64,000 nucleotides of DNA from Aromatoleum petrolei (GCF_017894385.1 NZ_CP059560.1:4720501-4784500); one strand, 5' to 3'. Counted from the stretch's first letter, positions 7,569-17,130 are shown. Notes: generated by a model not told the origin, from the letters alone. Made by a program: numbers and translations.

Positions 7569-9122
7569 TCAGGCGTAGTGGCACTCGTGCAGTGCCTTGT
7601 AGAGGCCGATCAGCATCACCAGCAACACGACGGTGAAGGGCAGGCCGGCGGTGACGGCTCCGGCTTGCAGGGCGTTGAGCGCATCGGTCCCGCCAGCCGA
7701 CAGCAGGATCGCCGCGATGACGCCGACAAGGCAGGCCCAGAGCACCTTCTGCCGGCGCGGAGCGTCGACCTTTCCGCCGGCCGTGATGCAGTCGATCACC
7801 AGTGCCCCGGAATCCGCAGATGTCACGAAAAACACCAGAACAAGCATGACCGCCAGCAGGGAGGTGACCGAGCTCAGGGGCATGTTCGCGAGCATCTGGA
7901 AAAGGGGCAGTGACACGTCGCTGATTCCCTTGGCCAGTTCGCCGATTCCCCCGGTGGTCTGCGCCAGCGCGTTACCGCCGAAAGCGGTCATCCAGAGCAA
8001 GGTGACCAAGGTCGGGACGATCAGGACCGCGGTCACCATGGCACGGACCGTGCGGCCCTTGGAGATGCGCGCAATGAAGATTCCCACGAAGGGCGACCAG
8101 GAGATCCACCAGGCCCAGTAGAAGACCGTCCATCCATGGAGCCACTTGTCGTCCTCACGACCGATCCAGTTCGACAGCTGGAACAGGTGCGAGGCGTAGT
8201 CGGAGGCAGTGGCGCCGAGCCAGCCGAAATACGCAACGATGCCACCCGCGAATGCGACGAACACCATCAGGGTGGTCGCCAGGACCATGTTGATGTTGCT
8301 GAGGAGCTTCACGCCTCCGTCGATTCCGCGCCACACGGACAGCACGGTGACGCAGCTGACGACGACGATGATCCAGATCTGCAGGTCGATCGAATTTTCG
8401 GCTCCGGTCAGGAAATGAAGACCGCTGGCTGCCTGAGTCGCACCGAGTCCGAGCGAGGTGGCGAGTCCGAATATGGTCGCCAGCACCGCGAGAATGTCGA
8501 TGAGGTGGCCGGGCCAGCCGCGTACCTTGTTGCCGAGCAGCGGGAAGAATGCGGCCCGCAGCGACAGAGGCAATCCCATGTTGAATGTGAAGAAGCCGAT
8601 CGCGACCGCCACGACGGCATAAATTGCCCACGGGTGCAGGCCCCAGTGGAACATGGTGGCGCCCATCGCTGCGCTTGCGCCTTCCGGCGTTCTCGCCGGC
8701 GCGTTGAGGGGGGTGCCGTACCAGTCGGTGTAATAGGCAACGGGTTCAGCGACGCTCCAGAACATCAGGCCGATCCCCATGCCCGCGGCGAACAGCATGG
8801 CGAACCACGACATGGTGGAGTACTCGGGCCGTGCCGTGGCTCCCCCGAGCCTCACTTTGCCGACCGGCAGGAGGATCAGCGCGAAGCAGAACAGCACGAA
8901 CGCGTTGCCGGCAAACATGAACAGCCAGTCGAAATGTTCGATCGCCCACGTCCGTGCGGCGACCATCTGGGCGCTCGCCGTCGCCGGATCGAACAGTGCG
9001 TAAAGGATGAAGAGCAGGGTAAAACCGGCGGAAATCGGGAACACGGGATTATGAAAATCCATGCCCCATAACTGCTTGTTGTCGATGCCTGGCTCCAGGG
9101 CCAGGCTATGACTGACGCTCAT
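7569..9122 (-). CDS. BCCT-family betaine/choline/carnitine transporter
   Basis: A 517-residue inner-membrane carrier with about 12 helices. Family hallmarks visible are GMGIGLMFWSVAEPVAYY (about residues 110-130), GLHPWAIYAVVAVAIGFF (about 160-180) and the signature WWISWSPFVGIFIARISKGR near residue 345, where Trp and aromatic residues form the quaternary-amine site. It should import glycine betaine, choline or carnitine with H+ or Na+. The C-terminus is short (ends KALHECHYA), without the long osmosensing tail of BetP, so a nutritional role fits better than osmotic gating. GAGGAG precedes the ATG. It lies upstream of the mttB-like gene and downstream of a porin, all on the minus strand. Confidence 0.92.
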   Translation of the reverse strand: MSVSHSLALEPGIDNKQLWGMDFHNPVFPISAGFTLLFILYALFDPATASAQMVAARTWAIEHFDWLFMFAGNAFVLFCFALILLPVGKVRLGGATARPEYSTMSWFAMLFAAGMGIGLMFWSVAEPVAYYTDWYGTPLNAPARTPEGASAAMGATMFHWGLHPWAIYAVVAVAIGFFTFNMGLPLSLRAAFFPLLGNKVRGWPGHLIDILAVLATIFGLATSLGLGATQAASGLHFLTGAENSIDLQIWIIVVVSCVTVLSVWRGIDGGVKLLSNINMVLATTLMVFVAFAGGIVAYFGWLGATASDYASHLFQLSNWIGREDDKWLHGWTVFYWAWWISWSPFVGIFIARISKGRTVRAMVTAVLIVPTLVTLLWMTAFGGNALAQTTGGIGELAKGISDVSLPLFQMLANMPLSSVTSLLAVMLVLVFFVTSADSGALVIDCITAGGKVDAPRRQKVLWACLVGVIAAILLSAGGTDALNALQAGAVTAGLPFTVVLLVMLIGLYKALHECHYA

Positions 9123-9525
9123 GTAGTTATCTCCTCAGATCTCGCTAGTTGCGGTTCGCCGGTTAATATTTGTTTCCCGGCGAATTACGTACTCCCCCAA
9201 ATGCAGGCATATTGTTGGTGCTGGGATTCCCCGGCACTTGTCAGTCCACGACCGGATGCAGTCAAAAATGGTCATTGGGGGCGCAGTGAAAAAAGCGCGA
9301 CAAGATGGGGCAAATATGCACCAATTTGGGGTGCCGAGAAATTGCTGCTGCAATTCACGCGGCAGTCGTTTCAATTCGAGTGGGGATACGCGCGCGGCAC
9401 CGTTCGGCCCCGGAAGGAGCGATCGCCGATTCGGGCCATCGCGCTCCGGGGCCGAACGAATGTGCGGAAACGGGCGTGAGCGCATTTCCGCGGTGCCGGT
9501 GGGTTCTCCGGCCGCTCGAGCGGGT
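9123..9525. other. Intergenic region between BCCT and porin genes
   Basis: About 400 bp without a supported gene. The part near 9123-9350 is AT-richer and should contain the BCCT promoter. The part near the porin end holds a strong inverted repeat (listed separately). No clear sigma-54 or sigma-70 promoter pair was found. Confidence 0.4.
9402..9457 (-). repeat. 13-bp perfect inverted repeat downstream of porin 1
   Basis: GTTCGGCCCCGGA (9402-9414) is the exact reverse complement of TCCGGGGCCGAAC (9445-9457), with a 30-base spacer. It lies about 70 bp beyond the porin stop on the minus strand. It probably forms a transcript-end stem; there is no T run. Confidence 0.6.
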
Positions 9526-10749
9526 TCAGAAGTAGTAGCCGATACTGGCGTTGAAACGCTTTCCGGAGGTGTTGGAGCTTCCGCCGGCCGCCAGGGCATC
9601 GCCGAATACCGGCGAGAGGTAGGGCTGGTTCTTGCCGTAGGCGTAGTCGAGCATGATCCACCAGCCACCGCTGCCGAATTCGACGCCGGTCACGTTCTGC
9701 ACGCTGCGCGAATAACCCGAGGCGGATTTGCGCAACTGGCTCCAGTCGTTATAGACGCGGAAATTGCTGAAAGGCCCGATGGAACCGGGAATCTTGTAGC
9801 TCAGACTGACGACGTCGATATTGCCTTTCGCCGCCATACGGTTGGTGAAGCCGTAGGAGCCGATGATCACGCAGTCGTTGTCGCACGCGGACCACCAATT
9901 GCCGTCGACCGAACCATTGCCGGAGAAGCTGTTGCGATAGCGAATCGTCTGGAGTTTGACGCCGAAATTGCCGAATTCGCCCGAGTAATGGATCGCCTGC
10001 GCATTGCGCCGGCCGCTGGACAGTTCGGACGCGGTTGCCGCGAGCTGGCCCGTCAACGCGGACACTCCGAATTCCGATTTCCCTCCGCCGAATTCGAAGT
10101 CGTAGGCGAGACGGCCGACGAAGGTATTGCGCTCCTCGCGGCCGTAGGTCTTCATCAGGTGGTTGCTGAAGCGCAGCGAATCATAGCCGTCGAGCACCGA
10201 CATGTTGTCGGCCGCGCCCAGCATGTGGCCCCCGTCGGACGGAAAGAAGCCCAGCATCGTGCTCAGGCCGCCGTCCTTGCGCAGGTACTTCACGCCAAGC
10301 GCGAAGGTGTCCTCGAAACCGGCGTAGTACGCCATGGATTCGAAGAAGTTGTGCGACGCATAACGGACGAGGCCGAATGGGACGAGATCCTGGCCGACGC
10401 GGATTTCGCTCTTGTCCTGGAAGCGCATTCCCGCCCACAGGTATTCGTTCATCAGCATGCTGGCGCCTTCGTCGGCGCCCGTCTGGCGGGTCGAGTAATG
10501 GTAATAACGCTGGCGGCCCGACGAAATGAAGCGGCCGTCGTCATAGGTGTAGCCGAGGCGGATGGTGTCGAATTCGAGCGTCCCCTTCCGATCCGGATTC
10601 CAGTCCAGGTGTTCGGCCCTGATCCGCACGGCACCGTCGAATTTCAGCGGGGATTCGGCAACCTGGGCAACCGCCGCCGATGCCGACATGAACAGGCAGG
10701 CGCCCGCCACTGCAAGGGGCGCTGACCTCGCACGCTTCAGAAATTTCAT
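9526..10749 (-). CDS. Outer-membrane porin (phosphate-selective porin O/P-like), paralogue 1
   Basis: A 407-residue protein. It starts MKFLKRARSAPLAVAGACLF, a signal peptide cleaved after about ASAAVAQ, and continues as alternating aromatic/polar beta-strands ending SIGYYF with the terminal Phe typical of outer-membrane barrels. The segment LVPFGLVRYASHNFFESMAY matches QVPFGLLPYVSSTFYQSLVN of the second porin at 38547, so they are paralogues. It probably lets betaines or related solutes through the outer membrane, judged only by its neighbours. AAGGAGATAGG precedes the ATG. Confidence 0.8.
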   Translation of the reverse strand: MKFLKRARSAPLAVAGACLFMSASAAVAQVAESPLKFDGAVRIRAEHLDWNPDRKGTLEFDTIRLGYTYDDGRFISSGRQRYYHYSTRQTGADEGASMLMNEYLWAGMRFQDKSEIRVGQDLVPFGLVRYASHNFFESMAYYAGFEDTFALGVKYLRKDGGLSTMLGFFPSDGGHMLGAADNMSVLDGYDSLRFSNHLMKTYGREERNTFVGRLAYDFEFGGGKSEFGVSALTGQLAATASELSSGRRNAQAIHYSGEFGNFGVKLQTIRYRNSFSGNGSVDGNWWSACDNDCVIIGSYGFTNRMAAKGNIDVVSLSYKIPGSIGPFSNFRVYNDWSQLRKSASGYSRSVQNVTGVEFGSGGWWIMLDYAYGKNQPYLSPVFGDALAAGGSSNTSGKRFNASIGYYF

Positions 10750-11081
10750 TGACCTATCTCCTTCCTTGATGGTGATTTTTTTATGTATTTTTCAATTGAT
10801 CTCGAGCAAGCACGCGAGGGAATACCTCCCGGTTTTTATCGGCGTCTTTTCCCGGTTTCGCCGATGGCGGGCTCGATCGAATTTCCGTGTCGAATCAGTG
10901 CACGCAACCCGGGCGAATCGGGACGCGACAAGACGGGGTGGATTGAATTGCCCGATTGCGTCCGGGTGCGGTCAGATGAAACAGCAGTGCCGGATCGGCT
11001 TCAATAGACGCGGCGCAGGAAGAATCGCGAAGGTCGCAAACGGAACATTGCTGCGCCGCGGTGGAATTCCGGGCAGCGCGC
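10750..11081. other. Intergenic region upstream of porin 1
   Basis: About 330 bp without a supported gene. The stretch 10770-10800 is AT-rich (runs of T) and likely carries the porin promoter. The rest holds the 3' flank of the MFS gene; nothing else is recognised. Confidence 0.4.
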
Positions 11082-12359
11082 TCAGGCTTCCCCGGGGCGC
11101 GGGGTGGGAGCGGCAGCGTCCTGCGCGGCGGGCTTCGCGGGGTGTTCGGGTGTGGGCATGATTTCGAGCACCGTGGCCGAGGTCCGCATCATCGGTACGA
11201 AGTGGGCATGTTCGAGGATCTCGTCCGGCTGCCGACGGGCGGCAGTCCAGGCGACGAGCGCGAGCAGCGCGTGCACGAGCACCAAATACAGCGGTAGCGC
11301 CGACGACCCGATCCAGCCCATTGCCAGGCCGACGGCCATCGGCCCGATGGCCGCGCCGATACCGTGCAGCAGGAGCACGGCGCTCGATCCAGCGACGATG
11401 TTGTCGGCGGGGAGGTGGTCGACCAGGTGGGCCACGGCCATCGGGTAGATCGCGAAGCCGAAGCCGCCGAAGAGCGCTATGGCCACGACCGCGACGCCCT
11501 GGCCGAGACCGGGCACGAGCAGGGGCAGGGCGGAGACGGTGGCGAGTGCGGCGGCGATCGCCAGGGCCTTGCGGCGGTCGATGCGGTCGGACAGCACGCC
11601 GAGCGGCCATTGCAGCAGCGCGCCACCCAGGATGCCTGCGCTCATGAACAGCGGAACCCATTGTTCGCCGGCACCCGCCCGCGCGGCGTAGACCGGGCCC
11701 ATGCTCCAGAACGCCCCGAGCGCGGTGCCCGTGAAGAAGGCGCCCGCCGCGGCGACGGGGATGTCGCGGACGATGCGCATCAAGGGATACGACGCCGCGC
11801 GATGCGGGGTCGGCTGCGTCAGCCGGGTCGAGGTGACCGGCATCACGGCGAGGCACACGAACAGCGCCGAGGCCATGAACAGGGCCAGCCCGTCGGCGGA
11901 GTCGAAGCGCAGGAGTTGCTGCGCGGCGGCGAGCGAGAGCTGGTTCACCACCATGTAGATCGCAAAGATGCGCCCGCGCAGCGCCTGGGGTGTCTGGTCG
12001 TTGAGCCAGCTCTCGATCAGCATGTACAGCGCGACGATGGCCGCACCTGCGAGCACTCGCAGCGCAACCCATACGAAAGGTGACAGGAACAGGCCGTGCA
12101 GCAGCGCGACGCCCGCGATGCCCACTGCGAAGAAGGCGAACGCGCGGATGTGGCCGACGCGCTGGATGAAGGGACGCGCGAGGAGGCTGCCGACGAGGTA
12201 GCCGGCGAAGTAACCCGAACCGAGCAGGCCGAGGAAGGCGTCAGTGAATCCCGCGTCGTTGCCGCGAACCGCCACGAGCGTGCCGAGCAGGCCGTTGCCG
12301 ATCAGCAGCAGGGCTACGCCGCTCATCAGTGTGGCGATCGGGAGTGTGTGTGCAAGCAT
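11082..12359 (-). CDS. MFS transporter (YcaD-like)
   Basis: A 425-residue inner-membrane permease of the major facilitator superfamily with about 12 helices. Visible features are LGSGYFAGYLVGSLLARPFI in the first half, the loop RVGHIRAFAF (MFS motif A position) and the second-half equivalent LSDRIDRRKALA. The family has many members of unknown substrate. The start at 12359 (MLAHTLPIATLMSG) is chosen because the helix pattern begins there; the open frame continues 39 codons upstream into Pro/Arg-rich sequence unlikely to be translated. Divergent from TRAP transporter 1. Confidence 0.8.
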   Translation of the reverse strand: MLAHTLPIATLMSGVALLLIGNGLLGTLVAVRGNDAGFTDAFLGLLGSGYFAGYLVGSLLARPFIQRVGHIRAFAFFAVGIAGVALLHGLFLSPFVWVALRVLAGAAIVALYMLIESWLNDQTPQALRGRIFAIYMVVNQLSLAAAQQLLRFDSADGLALFMASALFVCLAVMPVTSTRLTQPTPHRAASYPLMRIVRDIPVAAAGAFFTGTALGAFWSMGPVYAARAGAGEQWVPLFMSAGILGGALLQWPLGVLSDRIDRRKALAIAAALATVSALPLLVPGLGQGVAVVAIALFGGFGFAIYPMAVAHLVDHLPADNIVAGSSAVLLLHGIGAAIGPMAVGLAMGWIGSSALPLYLVLVHALLALVAWTAARRQPDEILEHAHFVPMMRTSATVLEIMPTPEHPAKPAAQDAAAPTPRPGEA

Positions 12360-12748
12360 TTTCTTGGCGCGGCTCCGCGGACGGTATGCCGGGGCGGGGC
12401 CTGGAGGGCGGACCGATCCGGCGGGCCGAGAGGTTCTTCGGATGTGAAAGGTGCCATGCGAAGGGAGCGAGGGCAAGGTGAAACGACCCCATCGCGCTCG
12501 ATTCCGGTGCGCGAGCTCCGTCGGGGTGAGCCTGCCAGTCCTGCATGTCGCACAGGAACAAGCCGGCGACCACTTGTGTTCCCGAAGCGACCTCCGTCGG
12601 TACTGTTTGCGATCGACGTATTGCGCCGGCCGCGCGCTGTGCTGTTTTATGACCTCGGGGCATGACCCTGCTGCCGGGAAGGTCGCTCGCGGATGCGGGC
12701 AGGGCGGCGGAGACGCCTGCGCACCGAAAAACCGAGGAGACCAAGGAA
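12360..12748. other. Divergent intergenic region, MFS gene / TRAP 1
   Basis: About 390 bp between divergently transcribed genes. It should hold both promoters and probably a regulator site; no confident box was found. Confidence 0.4.
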
Positions 12749-13756
12749 ATGACGATGAGATTCAAGCTGCGGAGCCTGCTGCTCGCTGTGGCGGCAACGA
12801 CGTGTCTGTTCACCCCGCTCGCGCACGCGGCGACGACGCTGAAGATGGCCACCGATTCGGGCGCCAAGGGTTCTCCCGCCGGCAACGCGCTGAAGAAATG
12901 GGCCGACCTGATCGAGCAGAAGTCGAAGGGGGACATCAAGGTCAAGGTGTTCTACCAGAACGAGCTCGGGGGGCAGCAGGAGGTGTTCGACCTGCACGTC
13001 GCGGGCGACGTGCAACTGATGCTCAACTGGCCGATGACCTCCTACGACAAGCGCATCGGCGTGATCTACACGCCCTACATGACCACTTCGTGGGACGACG
13101 CGCTGAAGGCCTACAGCCCGGGCGGCTGGGTGAATAACCTGCTAGGCGGGATCTACAACGACATCGGCCTGAAGTTCTTCGGCCCCTGGCCGGAAGGCTT
13201 CAACGGCGTCGCCACGCGCGGCGGCCACGCGCTGACGATCGGCGATGCCAAGAACATCAAGGTGCGCACGATGACGGTCTTCCCCGCGCCGCAGACGATG
13301 CAGGCGCTCGGCTACCAGACCGCCGCGATCGACTGGGGTGAGGTCTATACGGCGATGCAGACCGGTGTCGTCGATGGCGAGGCCGGCAACGTGATCTTCT
13401 GGGATTACGAGTACTTCCGCGACATCGTCAAGACCTACGTCCGCACCAAGCACTTCTTCATGACGGGCGTGCTGAGCATGAACCACAAGGCCTGGGACAA
13501 GCTTTCGGCCGAGCAGCAGAAGGTGGTCAGCGAGGCCTCGCTGGAGATCATGAACGACCAGTTCAAGGCCGCGAAGGCACAGGACGAGTTCTACGTGAAG
13601 AAGGCCGTCGAGGCAGGGATCAAGTACATCGAGCCGTCGCCAGCCGAACTGGCCGTGCTGGGGAAGGCGGCGCGCGAGAAGGTGTGGCCGCTGATGGAGA
13701 AGGAAATCGGGGCGGAGATCGTGAAGACGATCCGCAGCAACGCTTCGCCACTCTGA
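12749..13756 (+). CDS. TRAP transporter 1, periplasmic solute-binding subunit (DctP)
   Basis: A 335-residue periplasmic protein. The signal peptide is MTMRFKLRSLLLAVAATTCL followed by a short stretch to AHA. The DctP fold shows YQNELGGQQEVFDL, the conserved Arg segment IKVRTMTVFPAP and the VYTAMQTGVVDG motif (about residue 200). It binds an organic acid or amino-acid-like ligand. The start at 12749 has GAGGAGA upstream; the open frame before it is noncoding. It is a close paralogue of the DctP at 48145 (shared SYDKRI, GLKFFGP/GLKYFGP and IFWDYEYFRD/IYWDYEYFRD), suggesting related ligands. First gene of a dctPQM set; a hairpin separates it from dctQ. Confidence 0.9.
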   Translation: MTMRFKLRSLLLAVAATTCLFTPLAHAATTLKMATDSGAKGSPAGNALKKWADLIEQKSKGDIKVKVFYQNELGGQQEVFDLHVAGDVQLMLNWPMTSYDKRIGVIYTPYMTTSWDDALKAYSPGGWVNNLLGGIYNDIGLKFFGPWPEGFNGVATRGGHALTIGDAKNIKVRTMTVFPAPQTMQALGYQTAAIDWGEVYTAMQTGVVDGEAGNVIFWDYEYFRDIVKTYVRTKHFFMTGVLSMNHKAWDKLSAEQQKVVSEASLEIMNDQFKAAKAQDEFYVKKAVEAGIKYIEPSPAELAVLGKAAREKVWPLMEKEIGAEIVKTIRSNASPL

Positions 13757-13777
13757 TACGTGCCTGCTTGAAACCCG

Positions 13778-13801
13778 ACCAGCCCGCTGATCCGGGCTGG
13801 T
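13778..13801 (+). terminator. Hairpin between dctP and dctQ (TRAP 1)
   Basis: ACCAGCCCG (13778-13786) pairs with CGGGCTGGT (13793-13801), a 9-bp stem with a short T-poor tail. It may cut readthrough or protect the dctP message so that more binding protein than membrane subunits is made. TRAP 2 has a similar stem in the same place. Confidence 0.5.
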
Positions 13802-13823
13802 TTCCGTTGGACGGGATGAAAAA

Positions 13824-14369
13824 ATGACAATGAGAGTGATTGCTGCGCTTGGAAAGAGCGCGGCCTGGTTGCTCGATGCCGCGGCGTTCGTCGCCAGCGT
13901 GCTGGTGGTCGGACTGATGCTGCTGCTCGTCGCGGGGCGCTATCTCTTCGGCTGGTCCATCGTCGGTCTGCTGGAAGTAATCATGATGTGCGGCATGTGG
14001 CTGTACATGTTGGGGGCACTGATCGCCAGTCGGCGCAAGGAGCACCTGGTCGTCGACTTCTTCGCGCAGAAGTTCGGCGACGGATGGGCGCGCGAGGCAC
14101 ACAGGATCCTGGTCGGCGTGATCACCTTCGCGGCCACGGCGTTCTTCACATTGCTCGCATGGCGCATGCTGCAATGGAGCTTCGAGCATCCGCAGACGAC
14201 GCCCGGCATGGGTATTCCGCTATGGATCCCGCAGTCGGCGATCCTGGTCGCTGCTGTCGGCAGTGGTCTTTATGCGCTGCGCGACATCGTGCTGGCGGGC
14301 TTGGCCCTCTCTTCCGCGCGCGCACGTACCGCAATCCGCTCCGAGGAGGCGCTGTCATGGAAGGCTTGA
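13824..14369 (+). CDS. TRAP transporter 1, small membrane subunit (DctQ)
   Basis: A 181-residue protein with four predicted helices, typical of DctQ. Visible segments are VASVLVVGLMLLLVAGRYLF, MCGMWLYMLGALIASRRKEH (conserved Arg-Arg-Lys after helix 2) and HPQTTPGMGIPLWIPQSAIL. It links the binding protein to the large permease. A second ATG two codons on (13830) is an equally possible start. The end overlaps dctM by 13 bp. Confidence 0.9.
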   Translation: MTMRVIAALGKSAAWLLDAAAFVASVLVVGLMLLLVAGRYLFGWSIVGLLEVIMMCGMWLYMLGALIASRRKEHLVVDFFAQKFGDGWAREAHRILVGVITFAATAFFTLLAWRMLQWSFEHPQTTPGMGIPLWIPQSAILVAAVGSGLYALRDIVLAGLALSSARARTAIRSEEALSWKA

Positions 14370-15652
14370 TCGCAGTCGGACTGCTGCTCGTGATGATGGT
14401 CCTCGGCGTGCCGGTCGCATGGTCGTTCGCGGGCGTGCTGGCGTATCTCGTGTCCGCCTACGACGTCAATATCGACACGATCATGATGCAGGGCTACCGC
14501 TCGCTCGATTCGGTGATCCTGATCGCGCTGCCCCTGTTCGTGCTCACCGGCTACCTGATGCAGGGCGGGGGTATCGCGAGGCGGCTCGTCGAGTTCATCG
14601 AAGTCATGGTCGGGAAGCGGCGCGGCGGCATGGGAGCCTCGATGGTGCTGGCGTCCGGCATCTTCGGCGCGATCGCCGGGACGGCGACGGCCGCGGTGGC
14701 GTCGATCGGCACGATCATGATCGGTCCGCTGGAGCAACGTGGATATCCGCGTCACTATTCGTCGGCGCTGCTCGGCATCTCGTCCCTGCTCGGCATCCTG
14801 ATCCCGCCGTCGATCACGATGATACTGTTCGCGGTGGTCACCCGACAGTCGGTGGCGGCCTGTTTCGCGGCGTCCATCGGGCCGGCGATCCTGCTGATCA
14901 TCGGCCTGATCGTCGCCAACCGCTTCAGCGTCGGGCGGCTGTTCCACGAGAGCTTCGCGGCCGCCGCGGACGGGCAGGAGCGGGTGTCGAAGGGCCGCGC
15001 GACGCTGAGCGCGCTGCCGGCCCTTTCGCTGCCGCTGATCATCCTCGGCGGGATCTACGGCGGGATCTTCACGCCGACCGAGGCGGCGGCGGTCGCGGCC
15101 TTCTGCGCCATGATCGTAGGCTTCTTCTTCTACCGCGACCTGACGGCGAAGGGCTTCGCGCACAACCTCGTCGCGGCCGCCGAGACGACGGGCACGGTGA
15201 TCCTGATCCTGCTCTTCAGCTTCATGATCGGGCGCATCCTTGCGTCCGAAGGCATTCCGCAGGACCTCACGGAATGGGTGACCTCGCTGGTGAGCAATCC
15301 GCTGCTGATCCTGATCACCGTCAACCTCGTGCTGATCCTCGCCGGCATGATCATCGACGATGTGTCCGTGACCGTCGTCATCGCCCCGCTGTTCCTGCCC
15401 TTGATGATGGAAACCGGCATGCATCCGGTGCACTTCGCGTCCATCGTCGCTTGCTCGGTCGTGATCGGGGCGAACAGTCCGCCGGTGGCCCCCATCCTCT
15501 ACATGGCGTGCCGGATCGGGAAGGCGGAGATCCATCGCACGATCGCGCCCGCGATCGCGCTGATGCTGTTCGTGGCCCTGCCGGTGATGGTCGTTACCAC
15601 CTTCGTGCCGGAGCTTTCGCTCGCCCTGCCCAGGCTGCTTGGCTTCCTCTAG
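14357..15652 (+). CDS. TRAP transporter 1, large permease subunit (DctM)
   Basis: A 431-residue membrane protein with about 12 helices. DctM motifs visible are VILIALPLFVLTGYLMQGGG, FGAIAGTATAAVASIG, SSLLGILIPPSITMILFAVV and GGIYGGIFTPTEAAAVAAF. It carries out Na+-driven uptake of the ligand delivered by DctP. The start at 14357 has GAGGAGG about 8 bp upstream and overlaps dctQ, showing translational coupling. Nearly the same length and motifs as the DctM at 46241. Confidence 0.92.
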   Translation: MEGLIAVGLLLVMMVLGVPVAWSFAGVLAYLVSAYDVNIDTIMMQGYRSLDSVILIALPLFVLTGYLMQGGGIARRLVEFIEVMVGKRRGGMGASMVLASGIFGAIAGTATAAVASIGTIMIGPLEQRGYPRHYSSALLGISSLLGILIPPSITMILFAVVTRQSVAACFAASIGPAILLIIGLIVANRFSVGRLFHESFAAAADGQERVSKGRATLSALPALSLPLIILGGIYGGIFTPTEAAAVAAFCAMIVGFFFYRDLTAKGFAHNLVAAAETTGTVILILLFSFMIGRILASEGIPQDLTEWVTSLVSNPLLILITVNLVLILAGMIIDDVSVTVVIAPLFLPLMMETGMHPVHFASIVACSVVIGANSPPVAPILYMACRIGKAEIHRTIAPAIALMLFVALPVMVVTTFVPELSLALPRLLGFL

Positions 15653-15960
15653 ACACATCCGGAGACCCGCTTACAGGAGAATTCACCAGCGCTTGTCGTG
15701 TACGAAACAAAGCGCGTCGTAATGAGGCAAGCCACAAGCCTCCCCGCAGTTGATTAGCCCTTCGCGCAGTGTCACTATTTCCCTGTCGCAAACGACGCCG
15801 CAAGCTGTGCGCGGGGTCCCTGGAAAAGTCAGTTTCGTACGACTTTCGGAATATGGCCTCCGGGGCACGCGTAACGGTGGTGCACGAGGGATATTCAAAC
15901 GACAAGGCCGGCAGAAAGACCGGCCTGCGTGGCACCCAGGGTGCCTGTGGAGGAGGGGTA
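15653..15960. other. Intergenic region upstream of the GbdR-like gene
   Basis: About 308 bp. An interrupted inverted repeat is visible: GTCG-TG-TACGAAAC near 15695-15710 and GTTTCGTACGAC near 15832-15843, possibly a regulator or autoregulation site. A 7-bp stem, AGGCCGG/CCGGCCT (15905-15926), lies just before the gene. No promoter boxes were assigned. Confidence 0.4.
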
Positions 15961-17130
15961 ATGATGTACGAACGCAATCGCGCCGCGGCCGGACGGTCGA
16001 CGGAGCCGGGTGTCGTCGCCAGGCCGACCCGTATCGGTTTCCTTCTGCTCGACAATTTCACGCTCATCGCGCATTCTTCGGCCATCGAGCCCTTGCGCAT
16101 GGCCAATCACCTGAGCGGGGAAGAGCATTACCAGTGGTTCACGCTCAGCGAGAACGGTGACCCGGTTCGCGCCAGCGACGGCCAGCGCATCCTCCCTGAT
16201 GCGCCGATGGACGATGCGCACGACCTGGACATCGTGATCGTCTGCGGCGGGGTCGCACAGCAGCAGGCGATCCGCAAATCGCACCTGAGCTTCCTGCAGG
16301 CCCAGGCGCGCCGTGGCGCGCTGATCGGCGGCGTGTGCACGGGGACCTGGGCGCTGGCGCAGGCCGGGCTGCTGGATGGCTACCGCGCAAGCATTCACTG
16401 GGAATGCATTTCGGGATTGCAGGAAGCGTTCCCGAAGGTGCTGGTGACGAACCGCCTCTTCACCATCGAGGCGAACCGCCTGACCGCATCGGGAGGTACC
16501 GCACCACTCGACATGATGCTGAACCTGATCGGCAAGCAGCACGGGCGCGAACTCATGGGGGCGATCTCCGAGATGTTCATGTGCGAGCGCATCCGCAACG
16601 ATCAGGAGCAGCAGCGCATTCCCTTGCGCCACGTGCTGGGGACCTCGCAGCCCAAACTGCTCGAGATTGTCGCCTTGATGGAGGCTAACATTGAGGAACC
16701 GCTCGAGCTTGAGGATCTGGCGGCGATTGCGGGCATCTCGCGGCGGCAGCTGGAGCGCCTCTTCCTCAGGCACCTGAATTGTTCGCCGTCCCGTTATTAC
16801 CTGACGATCCGGATCAACCGCGCACGCCAGCTGCTGCGGCAGACCTCGATGATGATCATCGAGGTCGCCACGGCCTGCGGATTCGTCTCGACGCCGCATT
16901 TCTCGAAGTGCTACCGCGGCTTTTTCGGTGTTCCGCCGAGCAGCGAGCGGACCATCGAGCCCGTGCCGCGCGGCGCGCGGGGGCGGCGCGAGATCTTTAT
17001 CGCCGACGAGAGCGCCGACCTGCCGGATGTCGTCCTGCCCGCCTCGACCGCCGAACTGGCGCTGATGGCTGCCCGCGGCGAGGCGACCTACGGAAGCCTC
17101 ACGCGCGCGCCGCGTCGCGCGGTGTGCTGA
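15961..17130 (+). CDS. GlxA/AraC-family transcriptional activator, GbdR-like (paralogue 1)
   Basis: A 389-residue cytoplasmic regulator. The N-terminal DJ-1/PfpI-like (GATase-1) domain (about residues 25-195) includes IGFLLLDNFTLIAHSSAIEP and VCTGTWALAQAGLLDGYRAS. The C-terminal AraC DNA-binding domain (about 230-330) includes LEDLAAIAGISRRQLERLFL and FVSTPHFSKCYRGFFGVPPS. The family includes GbdR, SouR and CdhR, which sense glycine betaine, sarcosine or carnitine-derived ligands. GGAGGAGGGG precedes the ATG at 15961, so the longer upstream frame is discarded. It lies directly before the dimethylglycine demethylation operon and probably activates it. Three more paralogues are in this window. 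Confidence 0.88.
   Translation: MMYERNRAAAGRSTEPGVVARPTRIGFLLLDNFTLIAHSSAIEPLRMANHLSGEEHYQWFTLSENGDPVRASDGQRILPDAPMDDAHDLDIVIVCGGVAQQQAIRKSHLSFLQAQARRGALIGGVCTGTWALAQAGLLDGYRASIHWECISGLQEAFPKVLVTNRLFTIEANRLTASGGTAPLDMMLNLIGKQHGRELMGAISEMFMCERIRNDQEQQRIPLRHVLGTSQPKLLEIVALMEANIEEPLELEDLAAIAGISRRQLERLFLRHLNCSPSRYYLTIRINRARQLLRQTSMMIIEVATACGFVSTPHFSKCYRGFFGVPPSSERTIEPVPRGARGRREIFIADESADLPDVVLPASTAELALMAARGEATYGSLTRAPRRAVC

Noticed and set aside
9238..10725. Plus-strand open frame of 495 codons
   Set aside because: Antisense to porin 1; the porin has a signal peptide, terminal Phe and ribosome-binding site.
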